A stretch of DNA of 64,000 nucleotides from Pyxicephalus adspersus (Eukaryota > Chordata > Amphibia > Anura > Pyxicephalidae), in the NCBI RefSeq assembly GCF_032062135.1, contig NC_092859.1, positions 84,659,157 through 84,723,156 of the forward strand, written 5' to 3'. Made by a program: the position numbers and the translations under genes. The notes under the pieces were generated by a model. The model searched no databases, was not told the origin of the DNA, and saw only the letters and a program-made list of their open reading frames with translations. Position 1 is the first letter of the stretch. Every line of letters begins with the position of its first letter. Shown here piece after piece: positions 38,866 through 56,982 of this stretch.

Positions 38866-39157
38866 AGCTGCATACACACTTCCAATTTTTCTCGTTGGAA
38901 AGGATCTTTCACGATCCTTTCCAACGACAAAGGAGTGCACGATGCATGAACGGTGCTGTACATACAGCACCGTTCATGCTCTATGGAGAGGGGAGGGGGA
39001 GAGCGATGGAGCGGCACCCTGCTGCGCGCTCTCCCCTTCCCTTTCATTAGGATCGGCTGTCGTCCATCGTCCGTGGATCCGGCAGGTCGGTCGTCCGGAC
39101 GATGGACGACACCGACTGTACACACGGCAGATAAAAATCTGACGTGTGTACGTAGCT
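38866..39157 (+). mobile_element. Miniature inverted-repeat element (family B, copy 3)
   Basis: Best preserved member: AGCTGCATACACACTTCCAA at the left, GACGTGTGTACGTAGCT at the right, flanked on both sides by TAA (38863-38865 and 39158-39160). A 3-bp TAA/TTA duplication would fit PIF/Harbinger-like elements (inference). No ORF of its own. Confidence 0.88.
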
Positions 39158-40617
39158 TAACAGACATTTGAAGAACTGGACAGCATAAATGTTTCAATAA
39201 ATAATAGCCATTAAACACAAATGACAGAATAAGAAAGTCTACTTTCTTACCTTTTTTACGACCACGAACAGGTTGCAGTCTGAAGATTTAACACCTGGTA
39301 AATTCTTCCCAGAATGCAAGAAGTTGAACAAAGTTAAGGGTTATTAGCTGATGGCATTGCATATTCAAAGAAGAAAGGGAGAGTCGCCTGCTGGAAAATC
39401 AAATCCTGTCATCTGCCATGTACATTGATTCAAAAGTTTTTATATTAACTTTGTGTTATTTATAGGGCTGCCTTAACTTTTTATGAGAATGGGTAAAGGG
39501 TACTAAGTAACCCTGTACTTATTCTCCAGGGTGAGAGGGTGGATGTCTGGGGGCCCCTTTAATAAAGGGGACTTCCAGATTCCAATAAAATCCTTGCTTA
39601 CATATCCCCACAACACTGGAATCATGTTGATGAGGCCCTCCTGTGTAATGATGGTCCATGCCACCATTGCGGGCAGATGTGGCCTGGTCTGAGAATGAGG
39701 CTACACACTTTTTGTCCTTTTCTTGCTTTGGTGAATCTGATTCCTGGGGACCTTTTATACATAGGAAGGGGTACACACTCAGTGTCCCTTAATATCAGGG
39801 GGAACTCGAAACTTATTTTTTGTTTGTTACCATGATTCATGGTAGAAGTTATAATCTTGGATGGCTAATTGAATACTCCGTCCACTTCCTACAATAGTTA
39901 TTTGGTTTGTTCCCAGTGCAGACATTAGCTTCATATAGCTTTAAAAGTGCTGGACTTTGGTAGCGAGAAATGCCTTTTATGTTCCATTCCTTCAAATAAC
40001 ATAGATAGTACATTTGAATAATAAAAATAAAGGAGCTGGGGTCAGGTACCCTAAACTGAGGAGCTGGAGGTAAAGCCCTGCCTGCAAGAGTAACCTCACT
40101 TCAGCTGTCAAAAAAATCAGGTCTCCTGTCTCCTACCAGACACAGCTATGCTTTGAGCTGTGTCAATCTCACAACTCAATGGACAAACTCTCTCCAATGT
40201 GTGTATTTTATCTGTGTGTTTGCCAGGGGTAAAGCTACCAATGTACGATATAATATAAATCATGTATAAATTTTAATTTGCCTATTTGTTCTTACACAGA
40301 TTTTCCATTTATTTTGTACACATTTCATACACTGTACCTAATCTTTACTATTGCATATAAAAATCAGCATTCCACATTCATACTAGTAGATTGCAGAATA
40401 TGGCATTTGTGGGACATGGATTTTTCTATTACTGGCAATACAAAAACTATTCCCAATAGAGTAGGTGAATCCCTACCAATAAAAATTTAAAGAGGGTTGA
40501 ATTTAAATTAAGACAATGAAAACACAGTTGCAATTTGATTTTAATTCAGCAGCATAACTTAAAACAACCAGCCATAAGTGCAGTTAAATAAACCCATCCT
40601 ACCACAAAAAAAAAAAA

Positions 40618-40747
40618 NNNNNNNNNNNNNNNNNNNNNNNNNNNNNNNNNNNNNNNNNNNNNNNNNNNNNNNNNNNNNNNNNNNNNNNNNNNNNNNNNNN
40701 NNNNNNNNNNNNNNNNNNNNNNNNNNNNNNNNNNNNNNNNNNNNNNN
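40618..40747. other. Assembly gap (130 N)
   Basis: Gap flanked by an A-run on the left and (AT)n on the right, so the missing sequence is probably low-complexity. Confidence 1.
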
Positions 40748-42073
40748 ATATATATATATGTATCTGTTGAAAACCGTATATATTTAAAAACAACTAAGGC
40801 CACAACCCAGTTTATTGAGGTGTTCCCATCATGGAAAACAACTGCGATAATTTATAAAGACCAAGAGTTTTCCAGAAACTGGAATAGCAGCTATGAAATG
40901 TATTATTGCAATAAGTTTAGGGCTGTAAAAGGGTATAGCAAAATTTTGTTAAATGAACACAAAAATGGCATAATCCGTCACAAAACAGGACGTTATCAAA
41001 ATAAAAGTGGCTTTGCTAAGTTATAGCAATAAGCCAGGGCATACAATGATATGAATGATGTAATTCTGTATCTGTCATGGTCAGATGTGATACAACGCTA
41101 GTTAAGTACTTCGACAACTAATTGTGATAGCCCAACAAAAATGTCACATACAACTAACACAGATTAACAGTCATATTCCAGAAAAACCTCAATCATCTAT
41201 GTGTATGACTGATAGACTGCAACAGTCAGCCATTAAGATGACAGACAAATGATGATCACAAAGGTTTTCCTAACATTTAGGAACTAAAAATCACAAAAAT
41301 TTGCTTTTGATTAAAAGAGGCAATACAAAGGGAGAATTAGAAAACTTAAGCAAATTATATCCCAGACAAGTGTCACTTAATGTACCCATGGCGCAGTAGC
41401 AGCAAAAGTACTGTTTTAGCCCCTTAGCTCCAATACTAATATTCTGAGAATGCTAAAGGCATTACGTTTCTGCTTATGCCTAATCTAGGGAGGGGCAGTT
41501 GTATATCTCTTGCATTTGCCCAAAACACACATACAACTTAAAGAGTTTTTACTTCCCTGGTTATGTGCTTGGTCTGCCTTGGTGATTTAGAAAGTACTGA
41601 AGTCTGAGAATGAAAGGCAAATGAAAGTTTCAGAAGAAACCCTCAATATAAATACCAGTGTAGTCTCTCAAATTGAATTTTATTTGTACATTTGCAGTAG
41701 CAAGGGGATAAAAACACCCATGTTTTTTGGTGCTGCCTGGGAGGTTTATATTTATTTTGTGACATGCAACAGGAAGTAAAAGGAAATTGTATTAAACTGA
41801 AGTGGATTTTCATTTTAAACAGTTGTCATCAGAACATTTGTTCCTATTAGAAGATTCACCCTCACCATTTGCACTTTTGACAGTTAATCTCTCCGGGCTG
41901 CGATAAAAAATTGGCAGAAGGTCTAAATGTTCCCCCCCACTACCCAAAAAATGTCAAGGTAATCCAATGGTTAACAGTAAAGCCACCCACAATGGGTAAT
42001 ACAGTCCTATGTAAATACAAGCAGATACCAAAGTATTACATTGGTGTTACAGGAGCCAGTTAAGGACACACAA

Positions 42074-42277
42074 TGGGTCTGATTTTATTAAAGCTCTCCA
42101 AGACTTAAGATAGACTGTCATGGGTGAACCTGGTAATACTGCAAACCTAGAATGGATTTATAAAAAATTATTTGGCAAACGTTTTCAATCTGGGATCAGA
42201 TCCATTTCAGGTTTGCAGGATCACACAGGTTTACCTGGTATAGTCTGCTAACCTTTAGGGAGCTTTAATAAATCATT
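42074..42277. mobile_element. Foldback miniature DNA element (family A, copy 2)
   Basis: Ends TTTTATTAAAGCTCTCCA and GGGAGCTTTAATAAAT are inverted repeats. The interior has CAAACCTAGAATGGAT on one arm and GATCCATTTCAGGTTTG on the other. It lies just downstream of the KICS2 stop and may be part of its 3' UTR. Confidence 0.8.
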
Positions 42278-42567
42278 GTAGTGGGTTTGGCTAAAAGAAA
42301 TTAAGCTGGAACTGTTAAGATATTAAAATTAAATGTACTTTCACAACAATGCACACGTATCCTTCACAAGCTGTTTGCGCAGAAAAGCTCCAGATGGGGG
42401 GAGTGCACATTGTGGGAAAGTAAATTTATCATATAATTCTAGAATCTTTCAAGATAGGTTTTAGGGAAAGTTACATTTCAGTGATGGCTGGTTTTGCCCT
42501 TTAAAGCTAGGACTTGTCTAAGACAACAAACTGTGTATTTGGATATGTCACATGTTTACCTATCCCT

Positions 42568-45500
42568 TTAACCCTTTGAGCCTGGCTTTAAACTTGCAAA
42601 TACTCTGGAACTTTTGAGAGAATGGGAAAGTTCATTGAGAAAAGAAATAAAGTGAGAGTCCTTTTCTGACTTTTTTGACTCAAAAATTACAACAAAGGTA
42701 AAATGTGGCTCAGGACGTGTCAGGAAATAGGTACTTTGAACTTTCTCATCATAAAAGTATACAACTTTCTCTAAAGTGTTAAGATCTGCACTTTTGTCAG
42801 TCATTATCATAATAACATTGGGCCAGTGCATAACAGGTCTGTCAGTAGGCAATGACACCACTGCAGGATACTGGTCCACACCTTTGGGGGCTTCCCTATA
42901 AGAATCTGGGTGGTGGTAGCCATGACCTTGAAAGCTTTCTGAACCTCTGTTATCAAAAATTAAGGACACGTTGACTGCATCATATTTTCTTATGAAGCTG
43001 GAGATTTTCCCAAAGTAGTCTGGATTTGTTTTAGTAGTAAATGTCTTCATTTCAGAGGTCTGCCGGCTTAAGGCTTCATGGAAGTAAAAAGTAAACTTGG
43101 CAAGGAGATTATTTTTAAACTTCATTAGCCACAGAAAAAGATGTGGAGGCTGCACTGCTTTTTGTGACTGTCCTCCAAATAAATGTTTTTTGGTCTCTTT
43201 TTGCTTCTCAAATATTTGACCCCAAGTCTGTAGTTTGGTATGGGCATTGTGCAGGTTTACAAGGGACAAGAGAAACTTCCACTCAAAAATCAAGCTCTGT
43301 GCTTTTAAAAGGTGTGCAAGAACATCAACTTCAAGCTGGAATCCACTTTCAAGGGGAGACAAGAGAGGATGATGGAAGCTACAAAACAAAGCAATATGTA
43401 AATATGGGCCCACATAAAATCAGTTGAACAAAGACATATTTACAAAATAAAGCAAAATCAATATAACGTATTGAGTGTAATGTGACGTTGGGTCATACTT
43501 TTGACTTAAATATCCACGTTTCCCCAATACTGGTAAAAAAAAAAAAAGGTTGCTCAGTTTTGTATAGAGCAGGGAAGAGTAAAACCTCTATCAGGTTGTT
43601 CTTTGCTGTATGCACCCCACTAAGGAGATCAACTTTATATGCTGTTTTTAAGATGAAACAGGATATTAGGGGAAATTCCTCCAAAGCTCACAAAATTTTC
43701 AATTTCGTCTACCTTACTGTCTTCGGAAAAAGAAGGGTGAATGTTTCCAGCAGTGACACAGACAGCAATAAAAACTTGACAAGAGGTCCATTTTTGGCTT
43801 GACATACAATTATTCGAGGGCCTAATGAAGTAAACAGTCCTCAACCTTGCACACATTTGGTGTTCATCACCAGGCAAGTTGTAAGGTGTCACAATTACAA
43901 TTTAATATCTGTGACCATTTTAAACCCTGCTCTACATTCAGCTACTAAAAGGGGAAAAGAAATTCCTGATATTCTAGATATTAGACTCAGCACTGTTATA
44001 CTGGGTGGAGAGAGTTCTTAGCCCTATGTAAGCTCAAGGTTTATTGTATATTAATTACAAAAGGGTTTTTACTGTGTTCCCATGGGTTACTGTATAAAAA
44101 TATTTAAATCTCTATATTGCTTATTTGAACTGGTTCACACATTTACTACTACTGTGGGAGTAATGGCTCTTACCGGGAACTGTATTTTTTTAAAATGACT
44201 TCTAAAATGTTGACCAGTTCCTCAGCGTTAATGAATTTCTGATTGCTCAGGGAGTACATTTTTTCGTAGAAATCAGCAATCTCCATACGAGCCTGAACAA
44301 AATAGCACAACTGCTCTGACAGATGGGAGAGAAGTTCTTCCAAGTAAGGGGCTGTCCCGCCAATAGCATTTCTTCCTGTGGTCACAACTTTTTTCAGTTC
44401 ATTGTGCAGTGAAGTATAATTTGTCCTGATTGAATCTTTTCTGCTGAAGAATGACTGACCACCTGCAAACAGAATAAAAGTTCAAGAATCAGATGAATAC
44501 ACTGAAAATACATTTTTCCAAGCTTAAACCTTAAAAATTTACTTCAATTGTTCTCTTTAATACAGTTAAAAAGACCACTGAAAGCATTTTCTTATACTGA
44601 TTTTAAAATTACAAAGAAATGCCCGATGAGCTGCCATGTGTTCTGTGTCCTCTGTCTTATGTTATTTCAAACAACTATGATGACCTCCCATTCTGGAATG
44701 ATAAGTCAATTAGTACTTATGTTGTAAATAGGTACATTGTGGGAGGTGTTAGGCAATTTAATAAAAGATAATAGCAGGGCTAACATCATGATTGATCCTA
44801 TCTAGTGACAGGGGAATGAACAAGTGCGTTACAACTCTGTGCCGATTTATGGAGAGGGGATGAGGGAGCAACTCTGTGCTGTGAGATGAAAGCACCATAA
44901 CCTCAATAAACAAATTCCATATAACTTGTAGCAAATCTACACTAAATAAATCCATAGCCCTGTTATTACCGAGTTCCACCTGATAATTTGGCTTTTTGTG
45001 ACACGACCTAGGAAAATATTGTAAATTGTGAGTTCAGACTATTCTTTGACTTCACTAGCTGTAAAAGTTTTTATAAAAAAAATAAATAAATAAAGCTGTA
45101 CCCCCTTACTTCCCATCTTGTTAAATCACTGTGGGAATTATTACTTAAGTGATTGTAAAGCATTCTATTCATTAGGATAAAGCATGGAAGGGTGAGCTCT
45201 TGTGTCATGTTAGTATTGCTGTCTACTTGTTAGGAAGATTATTCCATCTTTTTGTGCTGGTGGCTATTACTAAACCATATAAATTAGGTAGAAATCTAAA
45301 AACAATTGTCATCTCTGTAAGAGGCGATGGTAAATTACAGTGACACCTTTCTATTGATTAGATGGGAATTCTACTGACTTGGGATATTTCTGGTTGTGTC
45401 TCCAGGGGAGGAAGTGAAATCAAATTTTCCCATTACGGTCACTGACCGTAAAATATAACCTAAGGCTAGGTATACACGTGCAATTGTTCTCGTCCAATAA

Positions 45501-46152
45501 TCGGCTCAGAGGCAATATCGGACAAGAATCTGGCGTGTGTACAGTGCTCGTCATCCATTGTCCGAACGACCGTCCTGGCAGATCCACAGACGATGAACGA
45601 TCATAATGAAAGTGAAGGGGGAAAGAGCGCAACGGAGTGCCACTCTGTCGTTCTCCCCCTCCCCACTTCAAAGAGCAAAGCTGTATGTACAGCGCTTGTT
45701 CATGCATCGTGCAGTCCTTGGAAAAGATTGTGAAAGATCGTGTGCACGTGTGTACATAGCACACGTGTACATAGCCTTAGAGGGGGCAATCTGAACGGGG
45801 AATATGATAAAGCTGCTATGTGTCTAGGTGACCAGCAGGTGGTGTCATCCTGTGACACCTGACAGGTGAGGTCACGTGGCGAGAGGTGTTTGTGCAGGCC
45901 ATACTGACCCGGCTTCTGTCCCAGGAAGCTCATGCTGTGATAAGCCTTCTCAGCAGCCGCCAAGTGTGCCAGGGCCGACAGCATGGACGACCACGACGCC
46001 CCGGCGTTCTTATTAGTCTCTTTCTCCTTCTCCACATTGTCCTTGGCCTTGTCATAAGAGAACTGGCCGAGGTGGGAGAAGAAGGTGTGCAGTACATTCT
46101 GTTCTACGGTCACCGCTGGGCTCATCAGAGGAATCATTATCGCGGTTGACAT
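42568..46152 (-). CDS. KICS2: KICS2 (KICSTOR subunit 2, C12orf66)
   Basis: Three coding exons on the minus strand: 45909-46152, 44174-44462 and 42568-43378, joining to 447 codons plus TAA at 42568-42570 (human protein about 445 aa). KICSTOR (KPTN, ITFG2, KICS2, SZT2) tethers GATOR1 to lysosomes and restrains mTORC1 when nutrients fall. Recognisable stretches are [80 protein letters not shown] and the end [10 protein letters not shown]. All junctions are GT-AG and in phase (G|GT Gly, CG|C Arg). The start at 46150-46152 (MSTAIMIPL) best matches the human N-terminus. An in-frame upstream ATG at 46231-46233 would add 27 residues with an acidic run. No disabling change is seen. Confidence 0.95.
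43379..44173 (-). other. KICS2: KICS2 intron 2
   Basis: Intron of 795 bases with GTAAG donor and TTTGTAG acceptor. Nothing else recognised in it. Confidence 0.85.
44790..44890. mobile_element. Possible diverged family B relic
   Basis: Shares TTTATGGAGAGGGGATGAGG and an adjacent CTCTGTGCTG with the family B core. No terminal repeats remain. Confidence 0.4.
45464..45778 (-). mobile_element. Miniature inverted-repeat element (family B, copy 4)
   Basis: Reverse-oriented copy in KICS2 intron 1. Ends GGCTAGGTATACACGTGCAA and GTGTACATAGCC are inverted repeats. The right end carries a doubled CACGTGTGTACATAGCACAC-like terminal segment. It lies 130 bases from exon 1. Confidence 0.85.
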
Positions 46153-46289
46153 CAGTAACAGCGGCTCTTCATCATCTTCATCCTCGGGCTCCGCAGCAGA
46201 CGGAGCATCGCCCGCTTTCTGGGGCACCACCATACAGGGAACCACCGCGGCACAGAACAAATCACCGTCACTGCTCGGAAATCCAGGGA

Positions 46290-46360
46290 GGCCGCACACT
46301 CACAGGACTGCAGTGTTTACCTAGAACACGTGATCACGCAGGAAGTGTGGATGACGTAAG
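46290..46360 (-). promoter_or_regulatory. KICS2: KICS2 promoter region
   Basis: CpG-rich sequence directly upstream of exon 1 contains CACGTG (46327-46332), GGAAGTG of the ETS type (46341-46347) and TGACGTAA of the CRE/ATF type (46352-46359) within 33 bases. No TATA box is evident. A second GTCACGTG lies in intron 1 at 45871-45878. The transcription start is inferred, not mapped. Confidence 0.55.
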
Positions 46361-46599
46361 TTTTTTTTTTTTTTTTGAAAAGCTTTATAGAGCAGATAAT
46401 TAACATTAAGTGGTTAGTTAAATAACAAATGGCTCTAAAAACTAGATGATTGCTGTGCTGAATACAATAGAAGTGCTGCATATGCCCCCCCACCTCATCC
46501 AATTTTACTGACATTTATCCCTTTACATAAAAGAGTAAACAACTTTTTTATGTAGAGTATAATTAACTGGGAGTGCAAAGCCTCCAGGGATACCTACGT

Positions 46600-46912
46600 C
46601 ACCCACCCCGGGATGCTCTTGAGGAGCCCTTTCGTCAAAAAGGGAAAAAAAATGCAAATCTTGTCCATGCGCATTAAGATCCGCAATTTTTTCCCATCTA
46701 CGTCACCAGATCTCGCGCCTGGGTTAGGTGAGGTAGGAAGAAGAACTCGGAAGAAGAGAAGAAGCTGGCGGCGCCTAACTGGCCGGCCCAGAGACAGATG
46801 CCAGGACAACACGGGACCTGATAGAAGACACCTCTAGACCGATCGACTGCTCTGCGGGATTGAAGGTGTATTTTTTTTGTTTTGGGTGACGTTTGAGTTT
46901 ACTTCCTCTTTA
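46600..46912 (+). mobile_element. Interspersed DNA element (family E, copy 2)
   Basis: Matches 35165-35500 through CATGCGCATTAAGATCCGCA, CTACGTCACC, GGAAGAAGAACTCGGAAG and CTGCGGGATTGAAGG. The right end GTTTGAGTTTACTTCCTCTT then TAA is the inverted counterpart of the left end of copy 1. It sits about 250 bases upstream of the KICS2 promoter. Confidence 0.7.
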
Positions 46913-49900
46913 AACAATGAGAGACATCTTGGTATTTACAGGTAACTAGTACTTATATGCAGCAAAGCCATACCATGATTTAATTTACAATACATGATTA
47001 GTATATACATCAAAGTGATGCTCACAGCTGTTCCAAAATATACAAATTATACTTCCCATTAACCTTCAGTCTTTTCTCTCGGCTTAAAAAGTGGAGGAAA
47101 TAAAGGTAAAACAACAAAGGGGCAAACAACCCGCAAATTATGTATAAATGCACCAATCTACCTAACTCCCCCTCTCCCAGGTGCTGCTGTCCAAAGAGGG
47201 CTACATTCCTCAGCCCATGTTTGAAATTCAGGTGTTTTCAAGCTTGCCGTTAAACAGCTGGAAAACGTCTATGCTGCTCTTTGCCACGTTTTTACTGCGA
47301 TTAGGTTTTCAAGTATTTATAAACGTGGGAAAACACCCTCGTTGAAGTCAAAGGACGTGTTTACCCGTTTTTAACCTCATGTTTTAATTTTTATAACCTT
47401 GCAAGGAGCTTTATGTATAACACTCAAAAATGTGCCTCAAGGAAACCCCCTGATGTCGATTAGCATATTGGAATGCATGGGAATTTTAAACATGGGCTTT
47501 AAAAGCCTCAGGTTAAATGTTGGGGAAAAGGTCTGTGCAGCCTAAACCTTATACATACAATACAGTGAGTGTAGCCAATGGAAGTATATTACTGAGTCCC
47601 CATCTTTTTCAGTGAGTATAAAGAAAGAGAAAGAGCATGTATTCCTTGTTACTTAATAGTGTGCTTGCCACCCCGGAGACTGGACTCCAGAATATCACAG
47701 GGACCCGTCTGCAGAACTTTTCAGCTGAAGGTTAGATCTTTTTGAGATAGCACCTCCATTCAGTAATGTCTCACAATGTTGCTTTGACTATAGGACCACT
47801 CTGAAGAATTAGTCCACCATGACCCTTGCTCTTTCTCCTTAAGAAAATGATAGTGACCTTGTTTAATGGACTTCTAAAACACTTGTTTACTCCCTTTTAT
47901 AGCTCCTTGTAAAAATGCAGAAACGTGTTCTTTTGTGCTAGGAAGAAAATGTTTTCCAGATTTTTGCAATATTTTTTTAGTAAGCATTTTGGGAAAATAT
48001 ACATAACCTTCTCTGAGCACCATCTGGTTTTTAAAACCATACACAGATCAGTAACCAGAAATATGTTATATATAACATAGCTTTTTTGAATGCAGGGTTC
48101 TGGCATATAATGTACAGCACAGCAGCATTATGTTAAGGTGGGTTTCACGGTGGGGCTTGCTGTTTCAGTATCTGCAGTCAAGGGGAGGAAAAAATATCCA
48201 TGTATTGGTGCTAATTGGGAGAATGGCCCATTGTCAAAGTTGGTGGAAGGAATCACCCCTCTCAATGGACATTGGTGGTTAGTAAGAGCAGATTTCTTCC
48301 TTTCTCAGCATTGCTGACCATTTGAATAACCCCATTCTTTCCACTGTTGTGTTCTCCCCCGATATTGGTAATCAGTGGAATACCTCCCTCATCTCAGGTA
48401 TTGGTCAAAAAATAAATATATATTTATTTACATTTATTTAAAACACATGTACTAGTAACATCTAATCATAAAAATTAATTACTAGGGATGTCACCCAATA
48501 GTGTCAGACAAATTCAGCAAATATAGTATGTTAATGAAATGTGTTGTCAAAAAAAATAAAAATAAATAATTACATATATATATATTCAGAAATAAGGCAA
48601 ACATTTTAGACGGATAGAACCTTCAAAGAGTAACTGATATCTAAAAACTGCCTGAAAAAGTAAAGGCAGAAAAGCAAAGAACTAACTAGTTAACAGTATT
48701 TTCTCGGCAGTGGTTTTACATCTTCATGTCAGCCCTCGGTAGTGACATTACCCTATTTAATGTACAGCACTGTGTAATATGTTGGTGCTATATAAATACT
48801 ATTTATTAATAACAATATCACTAATTAGAAGTGATCCTCACCCTCAACAACTCCATTAATGTTGGATGTTTACTTTGCCATCCTCATACAACACCTTACC
48901 TTTCCAAGTTTGCACACGTCAGCTGCTGTGTGCTCCTTGTAATTTTCATTGTGTTGTTTTTGCTAATTGGCTGTAAAGAAAATACATCCTGCAGCATGTA
49001 GAAAAAAGTTAAAACACCATTGTGATCCAGAAAGGGACGAAGTTTAATAAGACATGGTTTTTCGGATTCAATTTACCACCACCGCTGCATATTTACCCAT
49101 TATGAGTTTGCATGATGAGGAGGGTGATGCATAATTTCATGGTTGCTCACGGAGTTCCAGTGTATACTATTTTCAGATTTTTTTATTTTTATAACCCTTA
49201 TCAGTTTGTTTTAATGCTGTAATGCAAGGGGGACCTGCTTGATTGTTCCAAGATATTGCAAATATACTGAGGACATTTTTCATCTGCCCTCTATTCTCCA
49301 TAAAAAAAAAGAAAAAAAACCACTGGAGATGCTGAGCACCACAATTCCAGGCACCTTTGGAGGAAAGCTACAGAAGCATTAGACCGTGAGCTGGATTATG
49401 AATACATTACTCTGGGACTCACCCTTGTGTTTAAACTCCAAAATACTGGTAATTAAAGTAGGCTGTAACTACCTAGAGATATGAAGCAAGACCTCAGATC
49501 CAGTAGTATCCAGGTCATTGTAGTCATGCAGTAAGAACTTTGTTAAAATGGTTAATGTGGGACACCAGTTAAGTGCACCCAATGAACCAACACAAGGTAG
49601 TTCCTGGTGGTGGGCCTAACTGGCCTTACTTAAAAAAAAAATCTTCTAACACAAGACAAATGCAGCAGCAATATCAAGATCAAGAAATTGAAAAGCACCC
49701 AGTGGATAACGATACATCCTTGCTGGTAGCTGCACTAAAGAACCAGCTTTTGCAGTGTTAGACTAATTGGAGGAAAATAAAATTGTAGACAGTAGATAAG
49801 AAAAATAACTTCACCAAAAATAGCAGTATGTATTAGGATTTTTACATTTATGAGTCCATTTCGCACATGCATTGCATAAAGGTAGCATTCTTAATGAACT

Positions 49901-50260
49901 GTCATCACAACAGTTTTATCAATCCTGCATCATTTTGTTTATGCAAGGAACTAAAACACACAAGGGTCACATCTATATGAGAGGCACCATGCAGGGCATG
50001 TACAGCCTAATTGTGTTGAGGTGTTATTTAAGATGTTACATTTTCATATATATGGTCACAGTCTGTAATGCAACCTTTGCTCATTACTGCCTTCTTGAAA
50101 AAAGAAATGGGAAAGGGATACACCAGTAACATTAAATGCTCTATATCAAATATGTTCAAACTCCAGACCACAAAGGTAAAAAACCAAAAAAATTGTGATA
50201 AACGTGCATTTGGTGTCACAGCAATTGGTAACCCAAAAAGATGAAAACGTAACAAGACAT
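46913..50260. other. Intergenic region between rpl18a and KICS2
   Basis: About 3.3 kb, AT-rich. Only the repeat at 48750-48812 is recognised. No trace of C12orf56 was found. Confidence 0.6.
48750..48812 (-). repeat. Interspersed repeat (family F, copy 2)
   Basis: Reverse complement reads TATTTATATAGCACCAACAT then ATTACACAGTGCTGTACATT, matching 36645-36835. Confidence 0.6.
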
Positions 50261-50278
50261 GACTTTTTTCACAAATAA

Positions 50279-50285
50279 TTTTATT
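50279..50285 (-). terminator. rpl18a: rpl18a polyadenylation signal
   Basis: AATAAA on the minus strand, 35 bases after the stop codon. The short 3' UTR is typical of ribosomal-protein genes. Confidence 0.75.
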
Positions 50286-50319
50286 TGACCAGAGAACAAA
50301 AAGCGAGTTGTTGACTTGC

Positions 50320-56602
<6,283 letters not shown>

Positions 56603-56720
56603 GCTGCCTCGATCCCTGCTGCCGAGCGAAAGGAAGTCGTGAGGCCAGCGCTCCAATACGTCACCCAGCTATTCTCCGCCTATTGGTCACCAATGAGGAA
56701 TCCGCGAATATTCATTGGAC
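56603..56720 (-). promoter_or_regulatory. rpl18a: rpl18a 5' UTR, TOP start and NF-Y-type promoter
   Basis: A pyrimidine tract CTTCCTTTCGCTC on the minus strand near 56624-56636 fits a 5' TOP transcription start, the hallmark of mTOR-regulated ribosomal-protein mRNAs. Upstream lie an ACGTCA element (56658-56663) and four CCAAT/ATTGG boxes at 56653-56657, 56682-56686, 56690-56694 and 56714-56718. The region is a small CpG island extending to about 56180. Confidence 0.7.
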
Positions 56721-56816
56721 GAGCTGACAGTCAGTCATACTGTGCCTGCTAAAATCTGGAAGCAGGGATTTGTAGCAGCAGTGACATAAAACGTGTGGAC
56801 AAAGGAGGAACTGCAG

Positions 56817-56982
56817 ATGTTATATCTATTCTATAGATTCATGTTATATCTATTCTATATATTCGTATGTTATATCTATTCTATATATTAATGTTATATC
56901 TATTCTATATATTCATATGTTAAATCTATTCTATAGATTCATGTTATATCTATTCTATATATTAATGTTATATCTATTCTAT
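56817..56982. repeat. Minisatellite upstream of rpl18a
   Basis: Seven tandem units of about 24-26 bases, each starting GTTATATCTATTCTAT (one GTTAAATC variant) with alternating spacers. Confidence 0.92.

Larger units (their letters stand above)
19771..41670. other. Intergenic region between SRGAP1 and KICS2
   Basis: About 22 kb with no recognisable host gene. Identified content is the transposon relics and hairpins listed separately. The stretches 24.0-26.0, 28.7-33.3, 34.4-35.1, 35.6-36.6 and 39.2-41.6 kb show only AT-rich sequence and short chance ORFs. SRGAP1 and KICS2 converge here. Confidence 0.7.
44463..45908 (-). other. KICS2: KICS2 intron 1 with miniature-element insertions
   Basis: Intron of about 1.45 kb. 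It contains the family B element at 45464-45778 and a possible older relic at 44790-44890. The donor is CCGG|GTCAGT. Confidence 0.85.
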
